A stretch of DNA of 53,219 nt from Deltaproteobacteria bacterium. Lineage in GTDB: Bacteria; Myxococcota_A; UBA796; JAFGLY01. The translations under genes were made by a program, and so were the position numbers. Shown piece by piece: positions 44,165-53,132 of this stretch (positions within the stretch are counted from its first letter, which is position 1; every line of letters starts with the position of its first letter). The stretch is taken from positions 1 to 53,219 of the forward strand of contig JAFGLY010000164.1 of the NCBI GenBank assembly GCA_016927815.1, given 5' to 3'. Below the pieces are notes generated by a model. That model had not been told where the DNA came from, made no database searches, and saw only the letters and a program-made list of their open reading frames with translations.

Positions 44165-44728
44165 CTACTCGGCCTGGAGGGTCCAGGTGCGCGTGGAACC
44201 CTGCGGGTCGTCGGTGGACTTGCGGCCGAAGATCACGATCGGGCGGTCCATCTTGACGGTGCCCTTCAGGTTGGTCCCCTCGCCCAGGTAGACGTTCAGG
44301 ACCCCACCTCCGGGGGTGCCGGGCAGCGCGGTGATGGTGATCTCGTTGTCCCCGGGGCGGAGCCATGGAGCGACGTCGAGGATCACCTGGGGATCTCCGG
44401 ACCGGATCCTGCGCGTGAACACGCCGTTCACGTAGACTTCGACCACGCTGCCCGTGGACTCGTGGTCGTCGGTCACCAGCCAGTACCGGTTGAGGTTGAC
44501 GAGGACGGCACCGGCGGGCGGGGCGGGGGCGTCCTCGGTGGCCTTGGGCGGGACCACCTTCACGGAGTAGTAGGGGGCGTCGATCCAGACGTTCCCCTCC
44601 TTGTCGATGCGGACCTTGCAGTCCGTGAACTGCTGATCGCGGAGATCGTCGGCGATGACGCCGTTGACGTAGACCGCCCCCGCGTGGAGGGGGGCGAGGA
44701 GGGCGAGGAGGAACGGAAGGCTCGTCAT
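44165..44728 (-). CDS. Exported protein with PEGA-like beta domain, unknown role
   Basis: A 187-residue protein with a short signal peptide (MTSLPFLLALLAPLHAGA). The mature part is beta-rich, including AVYVNGVIADDLRDQQF, PAGAVLVNLNRYWLVTDDHE, VVEVYVNGVFTRRI and WLRPGDNEITITALPG, suggesting two small immunoglobulin- or PEGA-like modules. No catalytic motif is visible. The start overlaps the stop of the HU-type gene (ATGA), so its expression is tied to the dnaE-lipB cluster. The family is not recognised with confidence. Confidence 0.75.
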   Translation of the reverse strand: MTSLPFLLALLAPLHAGAVYVNGVIADDLRDQQFTDCKVRIDKEGNVWIDAPYYSVKVVPPKATEDAPAPPAGAVLVNLNRYWLVTDDHESTGSVVEVYVNGVFTRRIRSGDPQVILDVAPWLRPGDNEITITALPGTPGGGVLNVYLGEGTNLKGTVKMDRPIVIFGRKSTDDPQGSTRTWTLQAE

Positions 44729-45009
44729 GGGGCACCTGTTTGGATTCGGGCGCGAAGGGCCTTGCCCGCGTGGAAGTGGGGGTGGCGGCGAGAGGGGACC
44801 GCCACGGGTACGCCGGTCCGGGGATCGGAGCCCACGCGGGCTGCACGTCGACGTACCTCGAAGACGCCGAACCCCCGGAGCTCCACCCGTCGTCCCTCTC
44901 GGAGCGCGCTCGCCATCCGGTCGAACACCACGCGCACGGCCCGGTCCGCGAGGGCCCGAGGCACGCCGCAGCGCTCGGCCACGGTGCGGATGAGGTCGGA
45001 TCGCGTCAC
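44725..45009 (-). CDS. HU/IHF-family DNA-binding protein
   Basis: A 94-residue protein with the standard HU/IHF fold order. An N-terminal helical dimerisation part (MTRSDLIRTVAERCGVPRAL) is followed by the beta arm with RVELRGFGVFEVRRRAARVG, DPRTGVPVAV and the conserved proline (VAVPSRRHPHFHAGKALR). The arm is Arg/His-rich, and the GFGxFxxxxR signature is intact. It bends DNA; IHF-like function is possible but not proven. It begins with GTG behind GGAAGG. Confidence 0.9.
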   Translation of the reverse strand: MTRSDLIRTVAERCGVPRALADRAVRVVFDRMASALREGRRVELRGFGVFEVRRRAARVGSDPRTGVPVAVPSRRHPHFHAGKALRARIQTGAP

Positions 45010-45043
45010 GCAACCTTCCGGTCAGGACGTGGTGGAGCGCCCC

Positions 45044-45724
45044 TTATGGGACGGAGAGCGGACGGGCAAGCGGGGGATCGGGACATGGGACGCGCAACAG
45101 TACGCGGATCACGGACGCGGCCACGGCCGGGGCTGCGTCGCGTGGAGTCGGCGCGGACGCTCCCAGGAGGCGTTCGAGGCTGGTGACCCCGCCGTCGGTG
45201 ATGCCGCAGGGCACGATGTAGCCGAAGGGCGCGAGGTCCACCGTGCAGTTGAGGGCGAAGCCATGCATGGAGACACCCATGCGAAAGTTCAGCCCCAAAG
45301 CGGCGATCTTTTCGCGTCCGATCCAGACGCCCGGGTATCCGGGCCTCCGCCCCGCCTGGAGGCGTTGCTGTGCGAGGTAGGCGATCAAGGCGTCTTCCAG
45401 GGCCGACACCGTGCCCTTCACGGTGAGACCGAAGTCGTCGATGGGGCAGATCAGGTAGCCCACGAGCTGACCGGGGCCGTGGTAGGTGGCCAGCCCGCCG
45501 CGTTCGGTGGACACGTGGTCGATGCCGAGCCGAGCGAGGGCCTCCGGCGACAGACCGCCCGAGGCCGGCCGCCGCCCCTCGGTGACCACGGGGTCGTGCT
45601 CCAGCAGCCAGAGCACGGGCGGGGTGGTCCGTGCGATCACGGCCTCCCGGCGGGCGCGCTGGGCCTCGAGCGCCTCGCGGTACGGCACCCGGCCGAGCCA
45701 GGCCCACTCCAGCGGGGGAGGCAC
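45044..45724 (-). CDS. lipB: Octanoyltransferase LipB
   Basis: A 226-residue lipoate-biosynthesis enzyme. It transfers octanoate from acyl carrier protein to a lipoyl-domain lysine. The signature RGGLATYHGPGQLVGYLI is present, with GVWIGREKIAALG holding the catalytic Lys, and PCGITDGGVTSL holding the catalytic Cys173. The GTG start lies 2 bp past the stop of the AI-2E gene. The C-terminal end is Ala/Pro-rich and less conserved. A matching lipA is not in the window. Confidence 0.92.
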   Translation of the reverse strand: MPPPLEWAWLGRVPYREALEAQRARREAVIARTTPPVLWLLEHDPVVTEGRRPASGGLSPEALARLGIDHVSTERGGLATYHGPGQLVGYLICPIDDFGLTVKGTVSALEDALIAYLAQQRLQAGRRPGYPGVWIGREKIAALGLNFRMGVSMHGFALNCTVDLAPFGYIVPCGITDGGVTSLERLLGASAPTPRDAAPAVAASVIRVLLRVPCPDPPLARPLSVP

Positions 45725-45726
45725 GG

Positions 45727-46788
45727 CTACCGCTCGCGGAAGAACTGGCTGCCCGAGTACTGGACCACGATGGCTCTCAGGATCACGGAGAGCGATGCGG
45801 CCACGGGGATGGCGACGAGCATGCCCCAGATCCCGAGCAGGCTGCCACCCGCCACCAGGGCCACGATCACGACCAGGGGGGAGAGCCCCACGTTGTTGCC
45901 CACGATCCGGGGCGTGATGACGTACCCCTCGAGGGCCTGGGCGACCCCGAACGTGCCCCATACCCCGAGCAGGTGCCAGTCGAGCCCGAACTTGAGGAGG
46001 GCGAGCGCCGTGCCCAGCACGATCCCGAAGGCCGTGCCCAGGTAGGGGACCAGGAACAGCAAGCCCGCCAGGCCACCGACCAGGAAGGGAAGATCGATGC
46101 GGGCTACGAGCCAGAGCCCCAGGCTGTACATCACGGCGAGGAGCAGACAGACGGTGATCTGGCCGCGGATGAACCCGGACAGGCGGGCGTCGATCTCCCG
46201 TGCGATGGGCTCGACGAGGGGACGATGCCGGGGAGGAATCCAGGTGGTCACGCGGGCGATGATGCGGTCCCAGTCCCGGAGGAGGTAGAACACGAAGATG
46301 GGCAGGAGGGCGAGGTTGAACACGTTGAGGACCAGGCCCCACCCACCGGAGAGCACCTTCAGCGCATAGTCCTTGAGCGTGGCCTGGGTGGCCGGGGAGA
46401 TCGAGCGGACCAGGTCGGGGACCTGGGCCTGCAACTCCTCGGTGTTCCACGGAATGTCGACGTTGAAGGTGGTCTGCAACCACTCTCGGGCCGGGCGCAG
46501 ATCCGCGGCCGCAGTGGCGAGGTAGCCGGGGATGTTGCCCGCCAGGGTGGCCACCTGGGAGGTCAGGGCGGGGATCACCAGCGCGAGGAGCCCGCCCAGC
46601 AGCACCAGTCCCACCAGGAAGATCACCACGATGGCGATCTCCCGGGACCGACCCCGGCGCTCGAAGCGGTCCACGAGCGGGTCGAGCACGTAGGCGATGG
46701 CCGTGGCTGCGATGAGCATGGAGGCGACCGGCCACAGGAGCCACGTGAGGAGCCCGAGCACCACGACGATGATCACGCCCCAGCGCAT
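45727..46788 (-). CDS. AI-2E family transporter / PerM-like permease
   Basis: A 353-residue polytopic membrane protein of the AI-2E transporter family (YdiK/PerM/TqsA). The central conserved stretch LPIFVFYLLRDWDRI and the C-terminal LVPYLGTAFGIVLG and EGYVITPRIVGNNVGLSPL are clear, with about seven to eight helices. The ATG at 46788 is preferred over one at 46881. GGAG lies 7 bp upstream, and the extra 31 codons have only about 55 % G/C at third positions, unlike coding DNA here. Substrates of this family are mixed, so none is assigned. Confidence 0.85.
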   Translation of the reverse strand: MRWGVIIVVVLGLLTWLLWPVASMLIAATAIAYVLDPLVDRFERRGRSREIAIVVIFLVGLVLLGGLLALVIPALTSQVATLAGNIPGYLATAAADLRPAREWLQTTFNVDIPWNTEELQAQVPDLVRSISPATQATLKDYALKVLSGGWGLVLNVFNLALLPIFVFYLLRDWDRIIARVTTWIPPRHRPLVEPIAREIDARLSGFIRGQITVCLLLAVMYSLGLWLVARIDLPFLVGGLAGLLFLVPYLGTAFGIVLGTALALLKFGLDWHLLGVWGTFGVAQALEGYVITPRIVGNNVGLSPLVVIVALVAGGSLLGIWGMLVAIPVAASLSVILRAIVVQYSGSQFFRER

Positions 46789-46877
46789 GCGATTGCTCCA
46801 TGTGAGCGATCGAACGGGCCGACGGGCAAGAGGGCGGCCGCGAGGCGCACCCGTGAGAGAGGAGGGACGACGTGGCA

Positions 46878-47696
46878 TCATGAGGGGGGGTCCAGGACCA
46901 GAACCACGCGTGCCTCTAACAGGAGCCGGGTGCCTGCGGTGAGGGACACCAGGCGGGCCGCGTCGTCTGGGGCGATCACCAGGTCCACGCGATCGCGGAC
47001 CCCGGTCGCACGGACCACGAGGGGACGGGTGCCGGCCCGCTGCACGGCGCGGGGATCGGCGGGGTCCACGACGTACTGGACGGGCGTGCGGACCCGAGCG
47101 GTGGGGATGTCCAGTCGATCGGCGTCGTAGAGGACGTGTCCCTCGGCGTCGAGCAGTCGGGGAGCCAGGGCCCCGGCCGCGGGCAGGTCCCGGGCATCCA
47201 CGAGGATGCCGGTGAACTCGGTGGTGGACGTGGGGGCGGGGGGTCGGACCTGGGCACGAGCCACGACCCAGGGCCGCAGCCATGCGCCCAGGTCGAATTC
47301 GCCCTCCATCTCGACCTTCCCTGAGGCGTAGTAGCGCGTCTCCACCACCCGCCAGGCCGAGGGCGTGTCGCCGTCGAGGCGGCGGGCCAGGGGCGATCCG
47401 GAGACCAGCAGGCCACCGGCGGTGGTCTCCCGGTCCAGGCGGGCAGCGGCGGCACCGTCGAGGAGGCGGGGTCCGAGCTGGCGGATCGCCTGGTCCTCCG
47501 CCACGAGACGGCCTCCGGGCACCGCCGGGGACGCCGACCGGGCGCGCACCAGGGTGGCGCTCCAGTCGATGTCCGCCGGGCCGGCTGTCTCCGTCACGCC
47601 CGGAAAGGCCGGCAGGGCGGGGGCGGCCGCCCGAGTCGGCGCGGCCTTGAGGAGCGCACCGAGCAGGAGGAGGGGCAACGCCGAGTACCGGATCAC
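46878..47696 (-). CDS. Exported protein of unknown function
   Basis: A 272-residue protein with a signal peptide (MIRYSALPLLLLGALLKAAPTRA). The mature part contains WSATLVRARSASPAVPGGRL, a long helical region with AIRQLGPRLLDG, then VDARDLPAAGALAPRLLDAEG and HVLYDADRLDIPT, and a C-terminal RLLLEARVVLVLDPP. The pattern of VxAR(D/G)L with PxLLDAxGxxLY recalls LPP20/flagellar-assembly-like periplasmic proteins, but I would not name it. Its start overlaps the dnaE stop (ATGA). Confidence 0.75.
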   Translation of the reverse strand: MIRYSALPLLLLGALLKAAPTRAAAPALPAFPGVTETAGPADIDWSATLVRARSASPAVPGGRLVAEDQAIRQLGPRLLDGAAAARLDRETTAGGLLVSGSPLARRLDGDTPSAWRVVETRYYASGKVEMEGEFDLGAWLRPWVVARAQVRPPAPTSTTEFTGILVDARDLPAAGALAPRLLDAEGHVLYDADRLDIPTARVRTPVQYVVDPADPRAVQRAGTRPLVVRATGVRDRVDLVIAPDDAARLVSLTAGTRLLLEARVVLVLDPPS

Positions 47697-50600
47697 AGGA
47701 ACCTCACCACGTCGGGCCGGCCGAAGAGCGTCTCGAGGTCATTTCTCAGGGCGTCGTCGGCGCTGGCTCTCCGGTCGGACAGCTCCAGGAGGGCGAGCGC
47801 CCGGCCGCCCACCCGGACCTGGACCTTCACCGGGCAGGGGCCCGGGAACCGTGCGAAGAGGGCGGCGAGCGCCTGGATCCGATCGTCCACGAGGTCGACC
47901 TCCTCGAGGCAGACGCGGATCTCCCGGGTGCACCGCCCGATGACCTCGGAAAGGATCTCGGCGTTCTCGGCCAGGAATCGAGCCTCGCCATCGCCCCGGC
48001 GCTGGACCTTCCCGCGTACCCGTACGGGGACCTGCGACTCGAGAACCGACCGGGACGCCTGCCATCGCTCGGCGAAGAACGTGAACTCCACGCTGGCCTG
48101 GGCGTCCTCGAGCGTGACGAAGGCCATGCGATCGCCCCGACGGGTGACCACCGTGTGCAGGCCCGTGACCATTCCGGCAAGGGTGACCTCGCGACCGTCG
48201 GGCAACTCCAGGGCTGCGCCGATCGTACAGGTGACGTGGCGGGCGAGGTCGTCACCCCAGGCGTCGAGCGGGTGCCCGGAGATGAAGAACCCGAGGGCCT
48301 CGCGCTCGTGGCGGAGCCGCTCCATGGTGGGCCACTCCGGGGCGTCGGCCAGGCGCCAGGGAGCCCGGGCTCTGGACCCGAAGAGGCCGACCTGAGGGCT
48401 CGCCTGCTCGGCGACCGCCTGCTGCGCGGCCCTGATCGCACCGTCGAGCCCCTGGTGGAGCGCCGCCCGGGTGGACCCCAGCGTGTCGAAGGCGCCGCAG
48501 AAGATGAGGTTCTCGACGACCTTCCGGTTGATCGCGCCCGAGTCCACGTGTTCGAGGAAGTGGACCAGGTCCGTGAACCGGCCCCCCACCTGCTGACGGG
48601 CCGCCAAGATGGCCTTGACCGCGCCGCTTCCGACGCCCTTCACGCCCTCGAGGCCGAACCGGATGCTGCGACGATCGCCGCGGGGCACGTCGAACCCGGC
48701 CTCGCTCGAGTTGACGTCCGGGGGCAGGATCTGCAGGCCCGCCCTGCGGCAGTCGTTGAGGTAACAGAACACCTTGTCGGTGTTGCCGGCCTCGATGGAC
48801 AGGAGGGCGGCCATGAACTCGGCGCGGTGGTGGGCCTTGAGCCACGCGGTCTGGTAGGCGATGAGGCCGTAGGCTGCGCTGTGGCTCTTGTTGAACCCGT
48901 AGCCCGCGAACTTCTCCAGCGTGTCGAAGACCTCGACCGCGAGATCCTCGGGCACCGCCCGTGCCCGGGCACCCTCGAGGAACCTCGACTTCTGAGCCGC
49001 CATCTCTGCGACCTGCTTCTTGCCCATGGCCCGGCGCAACAGGTCCGCTTCGGCCAGCGAGTAGCCCGCGAGCACCTGGGCCACCCGCATGACCTGCTCC
49101 TGGTACAGGACCACGCCGTAGGTATCGGACAGGATGGGCTCGAGATCGGGATGCGGGTACGCCACCCGGGCGCGCCCGTGCTTGCGGTCCACGTAGTCAT
49201 CGACCATGCCCGCCTTCATGGGGCCGGGCCGGTGGAGCGCGACCAGCGCGATGACCTCGTCGATGCTGCCGGGCTTCAGGCGGACGAGCAGATCGCGCAT
49301 GCCCGCGGACTCCACCTGGAAGACCCCGAGCGTGTCTCCCTGCTGGAGCAGCCGGTAGGTGGCGGCATCGTCGAGTGGGATGCGGGCGATGTCGATGGCC
49401 TGGCCCGTGTTGCGCTCCACCGTGCGTACGGCGTCGCGGATCTGGTCGAGCGTCTTCAGGCCGAGGAAGTCGAACTTGACGAGCCCGATGGTTTCCACGG
49501 ACTTCATGTCGAACTGGATGACCGGGCCGCCGTCCGGGCCGTCCCGGTACAACGGCGCGTACCGGACGAGCGGGTGGTCCGCGATCACCACGCCGGCGGC
49601 GTGGACACCGGTCTGCCGGGCCGTGCCCTCGACGCGGCGCGCCAACGCCGCGACCCTGCGGATCCGGGGATCTCCCTCCAGGGCGACCCGGAAAGACGGA
49701 TCCTCCAGGGCCTTTGCGAGGGTGATGTTGAGCTCGTCGGGCACCATCTTGGCGATCTGGTCGGCGTCCTTGAAGGTGAGGCTGAGCACGCGGGCGACAT
49801 CCCGGATGGCCAGCTTGGCCTGGAGCTTTCCATACGTGATGATCTGGGAGACCAGGTCCGCACCGTATCGATCTCGAACGTGGGCGATGACCTCCTCTCT
49901 GCGATCCTGGCAGAAGTCCACGTCGATGTCGGGCATGGACACGCGCTCGGGGTTGAGGAAACGCTCGAAGAGGAGGGAGAACCGGATCGGATCGATGTCG
50001 GTGATCCGCATGGCCCACGCGGCGAGCGACCCCGCGGCGCTGCCCCGACCCGGACCCACGGGGATGTCGTGGTCCTTGGCCCAGTTGATGAACTCGGCAA
50101 CGATGAGCAGGTACGCTGGAAAGCCCATTCGGACGATCGTCTCGATCTCCTCCCCGAGCCGCTGCCGGTAGAGTTCGTGCTGCGGAGCCGGGATGTCGGG
50201 GAGGCGGAGCGCGAGGCCCTGCTCGGCGTACCAGCGGAAGTACCCTCCGAGGGTGCCACTGCCGGGAGGGGGATCGAGGAGGCTCCCCTCGGGGCTGGGG
50301 AGCCCGAAGGCGCGTGGAGGCGGGAACGCCTTGTAGAAGTACTCGAAGTTGGCGTGGGTTTCGGCGTCGGGATCGGGGGGCACCGCGGCCGGGAAGTGGT
50401 ACTGTCCGAACACGAAGCCGAACCGGCACCGATCGGCGATCTCCACGGTGCGGTCGATAGCCTCGGCGTCGTCCGGGAACAGTTCCCGCATCTCGCCCTC
50501 GGACTTGAGGTCGAGCTGATCCGTAGGCATCGGGGGCCGGTCGGGATCGTCCAGGGCCTCGGCTCGTCCGACGGCGTGGAGCACGTCCTGGGTGACGGCG

Positions 50601-51247
50601 TCCTCGGGCACGAGGTAGTGAACCGCGTTGGTGACCACCGTGGCAATGCCGAGATCGGCGGCCAGGGTGCGCGCCAGGGCGTTCATCTCGGGCTGGCCGG
50701 CCAGTCCGTGGTCCTGGAGTTCGAGGAAGAGGTGCTCGTGGCCCAGGATCTCGAGGAGCGACGCCACGGCGAGGCGTGCCTCCTCGGTCCGCCCGCGCTG
50801 CACCGCCCGGCCCACCGGTCCGCCCAGGCCACTGGTGAGTGCGATGAGGCCCTCGCGGTGGCGACTCAAGAGGTCGAGGTCGATGCGGGGCTGGTAGTGG
50901 ACGCCGTCGAAGATGGCTCGGGTCACGAGCTGACAGAGGTTGCGGTAGCCCTCCGCGTTCTCCACCAGCAGCACGATCGACCAGCCGCCCCGGGTGCCCA
51001 GGGGGTCCTGGAAGGCGATACCCTCGGGCTGTACGGGCACCTCGCATCCGAGCACGGGCCGGATCCCGGGGTCCTTGAGCGCCCCCGCGGCCTTGAAGAA
51101 CTCCACCGCACCGAACAGGTTGCAGCGATCGGTGAGCGCGAGGGCTGGCTGGCCCAGCTCCCGAGCCCGGGCCAGCAGCGCCCCGGGCGAGGCCGTGCCG
51201 TCGAGCAGCGTGTACTGGCTGTGGACGTGGAGGTGGACGAACGCCAT
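47693..51247 (-). CDS. dnaE: DNA polymerase III subunit alpha
   Basis: A 1184-residue replicative DNA polymerase of normal DnaE length. The N-terminal PHP domain starts FVHLHVHSQYTLLDGTAS. The polymerase active site motifs are visible as GPGRGSAAGSLAAWAM and PDIDVDFCQDRREEVI with its metal-binding aspartates. The finger-domain KSHSAAYGLIAYQTAWLK and the C-terminal OB-fold (VTLAGMVTGLHTVVTRRGDRMAF) follow. The ATG at 51247 matches the conserved N-terminus; the frame stays open upstream only as a shadow of rluA. It is the central gene of a tight minus-strand cluster and overlaps its downstream neighbour. Confidence 0.95.
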   Translation of the reverse strand: MAFVHLHVHSQYTLLDGTASPGALLARARELGQPALALTDRCNLFGAVEFFKAAGALKDPGIRPVLGCEVPVQPEGIAFQDPLGTRGGWSIVLLVENAEGYRNLCQLVTRAIFDGVHYQPRIDLDLLSRHREGLIALTSGLGGPVGRAVQRGRTEEARLAVASLLEILGHEHLFLELQDHGLAGQPEMNALARTLAADLGIATVVTNAVHYLVPEDAVTQDVLHAVGRAEALDDPDRPPMPTDQLDLKSEGEMRELFPDDAEAIDRTVEIADRCRFGFVFGQYHFPAAVPPDPDAETHANFEYFYKAFPPPRAFGLPSPEGSLLDPPPGSGTLGGYFRWYAEQGLALRLPDIPAPQHELYRQRLGEEIETIVRMGFPAYLLIVAEFINWAKDHDIPVGPGRGSAAGSLAAWAMRITDIDPIRFSLLFERFLNPERVSMPDIDVDFCQDRREEVIAHVRDRYGADLVSQIITYGKLQAKLAIRDVARVLSLTFKDADQIAKMVPDELNITLAKALEDPSFRVALEGDPRIRRVAALARRVEGTARQTGVHAAGVVIADHPLVRYAPLYRDGPDGGPVIQFDMKSVETIGLVKFDFLGLKTLDQIRDAVRTVERNTGQAIDIARIPLDDAATYRLLQQGDTLGVFQVESAGMRDLLVRLKPGSIDEVIALVALHRPGPMKAGMVDDYVDRKHGRARVAYPHPDLEPILSDTYGVVLYQEQVMRVAQVLAGYSLAEADLLRRAMGKKQVAEMAAQKSRFLEGARARAVPEDLAVEVFDTLEKFAGYGFNKSHSAAYGLIAYQTAWLKAHHRAEFMAALLSIEAGNTDKVFCYLNDCRRAGLQILPPDVNSSEAGFDVPRGDRRSIRFGLEGVKGVGSGAVKAILAARQQVGGRFTDLVHFLEHVDSGAINRKVVENLIFCGAFDTLGSTRAALHQGLDGAIRAAQQAVAEQASPQVGLFGSRARAPWRLADAPEWPTMERLRHEREALGFFISGHPLDAWGDDLARHVTCTIGAALELPDGREVTLAGMVTGLHTVVTRRGDRMAFVTLEDAQASVEFTFFAERWQASRSVLESQVPVRVRGKVQRRGDGEARFLAENAEILSEVIGRCTREIRVCLEEVDLVDDRIQALAALFARFPGPCPVKVQVRVGGRALALLELSDRRASADDALRNDLETLFGRPDVVRFL

Positions 51248-51276
51248 GACTGCGGGTGCAACCCTGTTCCGGGCAC

Positions 51277-52050
51277 CTAGCCCGCCCACCCCCGACCGGC
51301 CCCTGGCCCCTGGTCCGAAACCGTCCGTCCGGGCGGATCGGCCGTGCTGCGGGTCGTCTCGCCGTTCCGCTCCAGGGACCTGAGGACGGCCTGAAGATCC
51401 CCGGCGAGAGGAGCCGTTACGACCACGCGCGTTCCAGAGGTCGGATCCGGAAAGGAGAGGACCGCTGCGTGCAGAGGTGTGCGGATGAGCGGGAGGCAGG
51501 GGGTTCGTGGCCCGTACAGGGGATCCAGCGCGAGCGGAAGGCCGAGCCAGCGCAGGTGGACCCGAACCTGGTGGGTTCGACCGGTCCGGGGGTGCGCCTC
51601 GACCAGGCACACGGTCCCCTCGGGCCGATTCCAACTGCACAGCACGCGCCAGGCCGTCGAAGCCGCCCGAGATCCGGGCTCGCCGGCCTCGGCCGGACGC
51701 ACCTTGCCCTTCCGTGCCGCGTGCAGGGGGACGTCCACCACGCCGCTGGAGGAGGGCGGTGTGCCCTGGCAGATCGCCAGGTACGTCTTCTCCACCGCGC
51801 CTGCTTCGAAAGCCATGGAGAGGGCGCGGTGGGCCTCGGCGGTTCGGGCCAGGAGGAGAACGCCCGAGGTGCCGCGATCGAGGCGGTGCACCACCCACAG
51901 GGGCTCACAGCGCAAGACCTCCAGCGCCCGCCGCACGCTGACCCGATCCTCCCGCTGGCGGCCGGCGACCACGGGGAGGCCCGGTGGCTTGTCGACGGCG
52001 ATCCAGGCGCGTTCCTCGCGGAGCACGGGGAGGGGGGGGTAGGCGTCCAC
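51277..52050 (-). CDS. RluA-family RNA pseudouridine synthase
   Basis: A 257-residue enzyme that converts uridine to pseudouridine in rRNA or tRNA. The catalytic motif VVHRLDRGTSGVLLLA carries the nucleophilic Asp. The conserved ARTAEAHRALSMAF, KTYLAICQG, and EAHPRTGRTHQVRVHLRWLG follow. There is no S4 domain. The Arg/Thr-rich end (TRSTADPPGRTVS...) is poorly conserved. It starts divergent from the outer-membrane protein gene 96 bp away and lies 29 bp upstream of dnaE, so it may be the first gene of that cluster. Confidence 0.9.
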   Translation of the reverse strand: MDAYPPLPVLREERAWIAVDKPPGLPVVAGRQREDRVSVRRALEVLRCEPLWVVHRLDRGTSGVLLLARTAEAHRALSMAFEAGAVEKTYLAICQGTPPSSSGVVDVPLHAARKGKVRPAEAGEPGSRAASTAWRVLCSWNRPEGTVCLVEAHPRTGRTHQVRVHLRWLGLPLALDPLYGPRTPCLPLIRTPLHAAVLSFPDPTSGTRVVVTAPLAGDLQAVLRSLERNGETTRSTADPPGRTVSDQGPGAGRGWAG

Positions 52051-52146
52051 GTGGGCTCGCTAACCCGACCTCGACCGCGGGGGGCGAATGGAGTCGGCTC
52101 GTCGTGCGTCCATCGGGTGTCACGTTCCGTACCTCGAGAGGACACC

Positions 52147-53049
52147 ATGGACCGCGCGACCGTCTTCACCGCCCTCGCCCTCGTCCTCCTGGCCCTGCCC
52201 GCCACCGCGCTCGCGGGCGACCGGACCCCGGGTGCGCGCCACGATGCCTCCGAGAGCCGCTCGTCCGACCGGTCCGACTCGCGGGATGCCCGCGACGCGC
52301 ACGACCGGCGCGACGACGACCGGCACGACGCGCACGACCGGCACGACAACGGCCGGCGCGGCCACGACACTCGGCAGCCGCGGGACGAGCGTGGCCACCA
52401 CGTGGCCTACCCGGGCTCCGGACCGCACCGACCCCCGCACGGGCCTCCTCCTCCCCGGTATCGCCATCCACCGCGCGTCTACCACGTCTACCACCCGGCG
52501 CCTCCGCCGGTGGTCGTGGCGCACCCGGCCCCGGCGCCCCGGCCGGCCCCGCAGTTTTCCCGCGCTGGAGACGTGTCGGTCGGCCTGAACGCGGGCAGCC
52601 TCCTGTCCGGGTACCAGGGCGGCCCGGCCTGGACCGACGGGGGCCTGGGCCTCGAGGCCCGCTACCGCCTGACCGACGGGTTCGGCCTGGCCATGGGCCT
52701 GGCCTCGTTCGGGTCGGCGTCCGGGGAGCGCGTCACCACCCCCTTCGGGCTCGACGCACAGTTCTTCGGGTTCTCGAACGGACCCGTGAACCCCTTCTTC
52801 GAGCTTGGATTCGCCGTCACCTCCCGCGACTGGGAGGACGCCTTCCACGGCCTGGAGTCCTCGACCTACACGGCCGACGACACGAGCCTCGGTGCCCACG
52901 CGGGTCTGGGCCTCGAGATCGCCCTGGGCCGTCACGCCGCCCTCGACCTCGAGGTGGGCCTGCTGGGGATCCCCGCGGCGGCCGGCCCCGAGGATCCGGC
53001 CTTCTCCACGGCCTTCCAGAGCGGCATCGGCTTGCAGTGGTATTTCTGA
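52147..53049 (+). CDS. Outer-membrane beta-barrel protein with Asp/His/Arg-rich segment
   Basis: A 300-residue exported protein (signal MDRATVFTALALVLLALPATALA). Residues ~25-85 are an extremely charged low-complexity stretch built of Asp, His, Arg and Ser (for example RDAHDRRDDDRHDAHDRHDN). A Pro/His/Tyr-rich linker follows. From about residue 138 a beta-barrel with amphipathic strands (DVSVGLNAGSLLSGYQGG, FGLAMGLASFGSASG, PFFELGFAVTSRDWED) ends in QWYF, a typical outer-membrane C-terminal Phe. The charged segment could bind metal ions or cell-surface polymers. The ATG has GAGAGGA upstream. Confidence 0.8.
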   Translation: MDRATVFTALALVLLALPATALAGDRTPGARHDASESRSSDRSDSRDARDAHDRRDDDRHDAHDRHDNGRRGHDTRQPRDERGHHVAYPGSGPHRPPHGPPPPRYRHPPRVYHVYHPAPPPVVVAHPAPAPRPAPQFSRAGDVSVGLNAGSLLSGYQGGPAWTDGGLGLEARYRLTDGFGLAMGLASFGSASGERVTTPFGLDAQFFGFSNGPVNPFFELGFAVTSRDWEDAFHGLESSTYTADDTSLGAHAGLGLEIALGRHAALDLEVGLLGIPAAAGPEDPAFSTAFQSGIGLQWYF

Positions 53050-53132
53050 GCCGCACGCTCGTCGGGCCTGACCTCGCTGCGCCACGCTCCCCTACGCGAA
53101 ACCGGCCACGCGCCCCCCGCCGCCGATCCATC

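Noticed and set aside
46788-46881. ATG at 46881 as AI-2E start because it overlaps the upstream stop (ATGA)
   Set aside because: The added 31 codons have low third-position G/C and no ribosome binding site, while 46788 has GGAG upstream.
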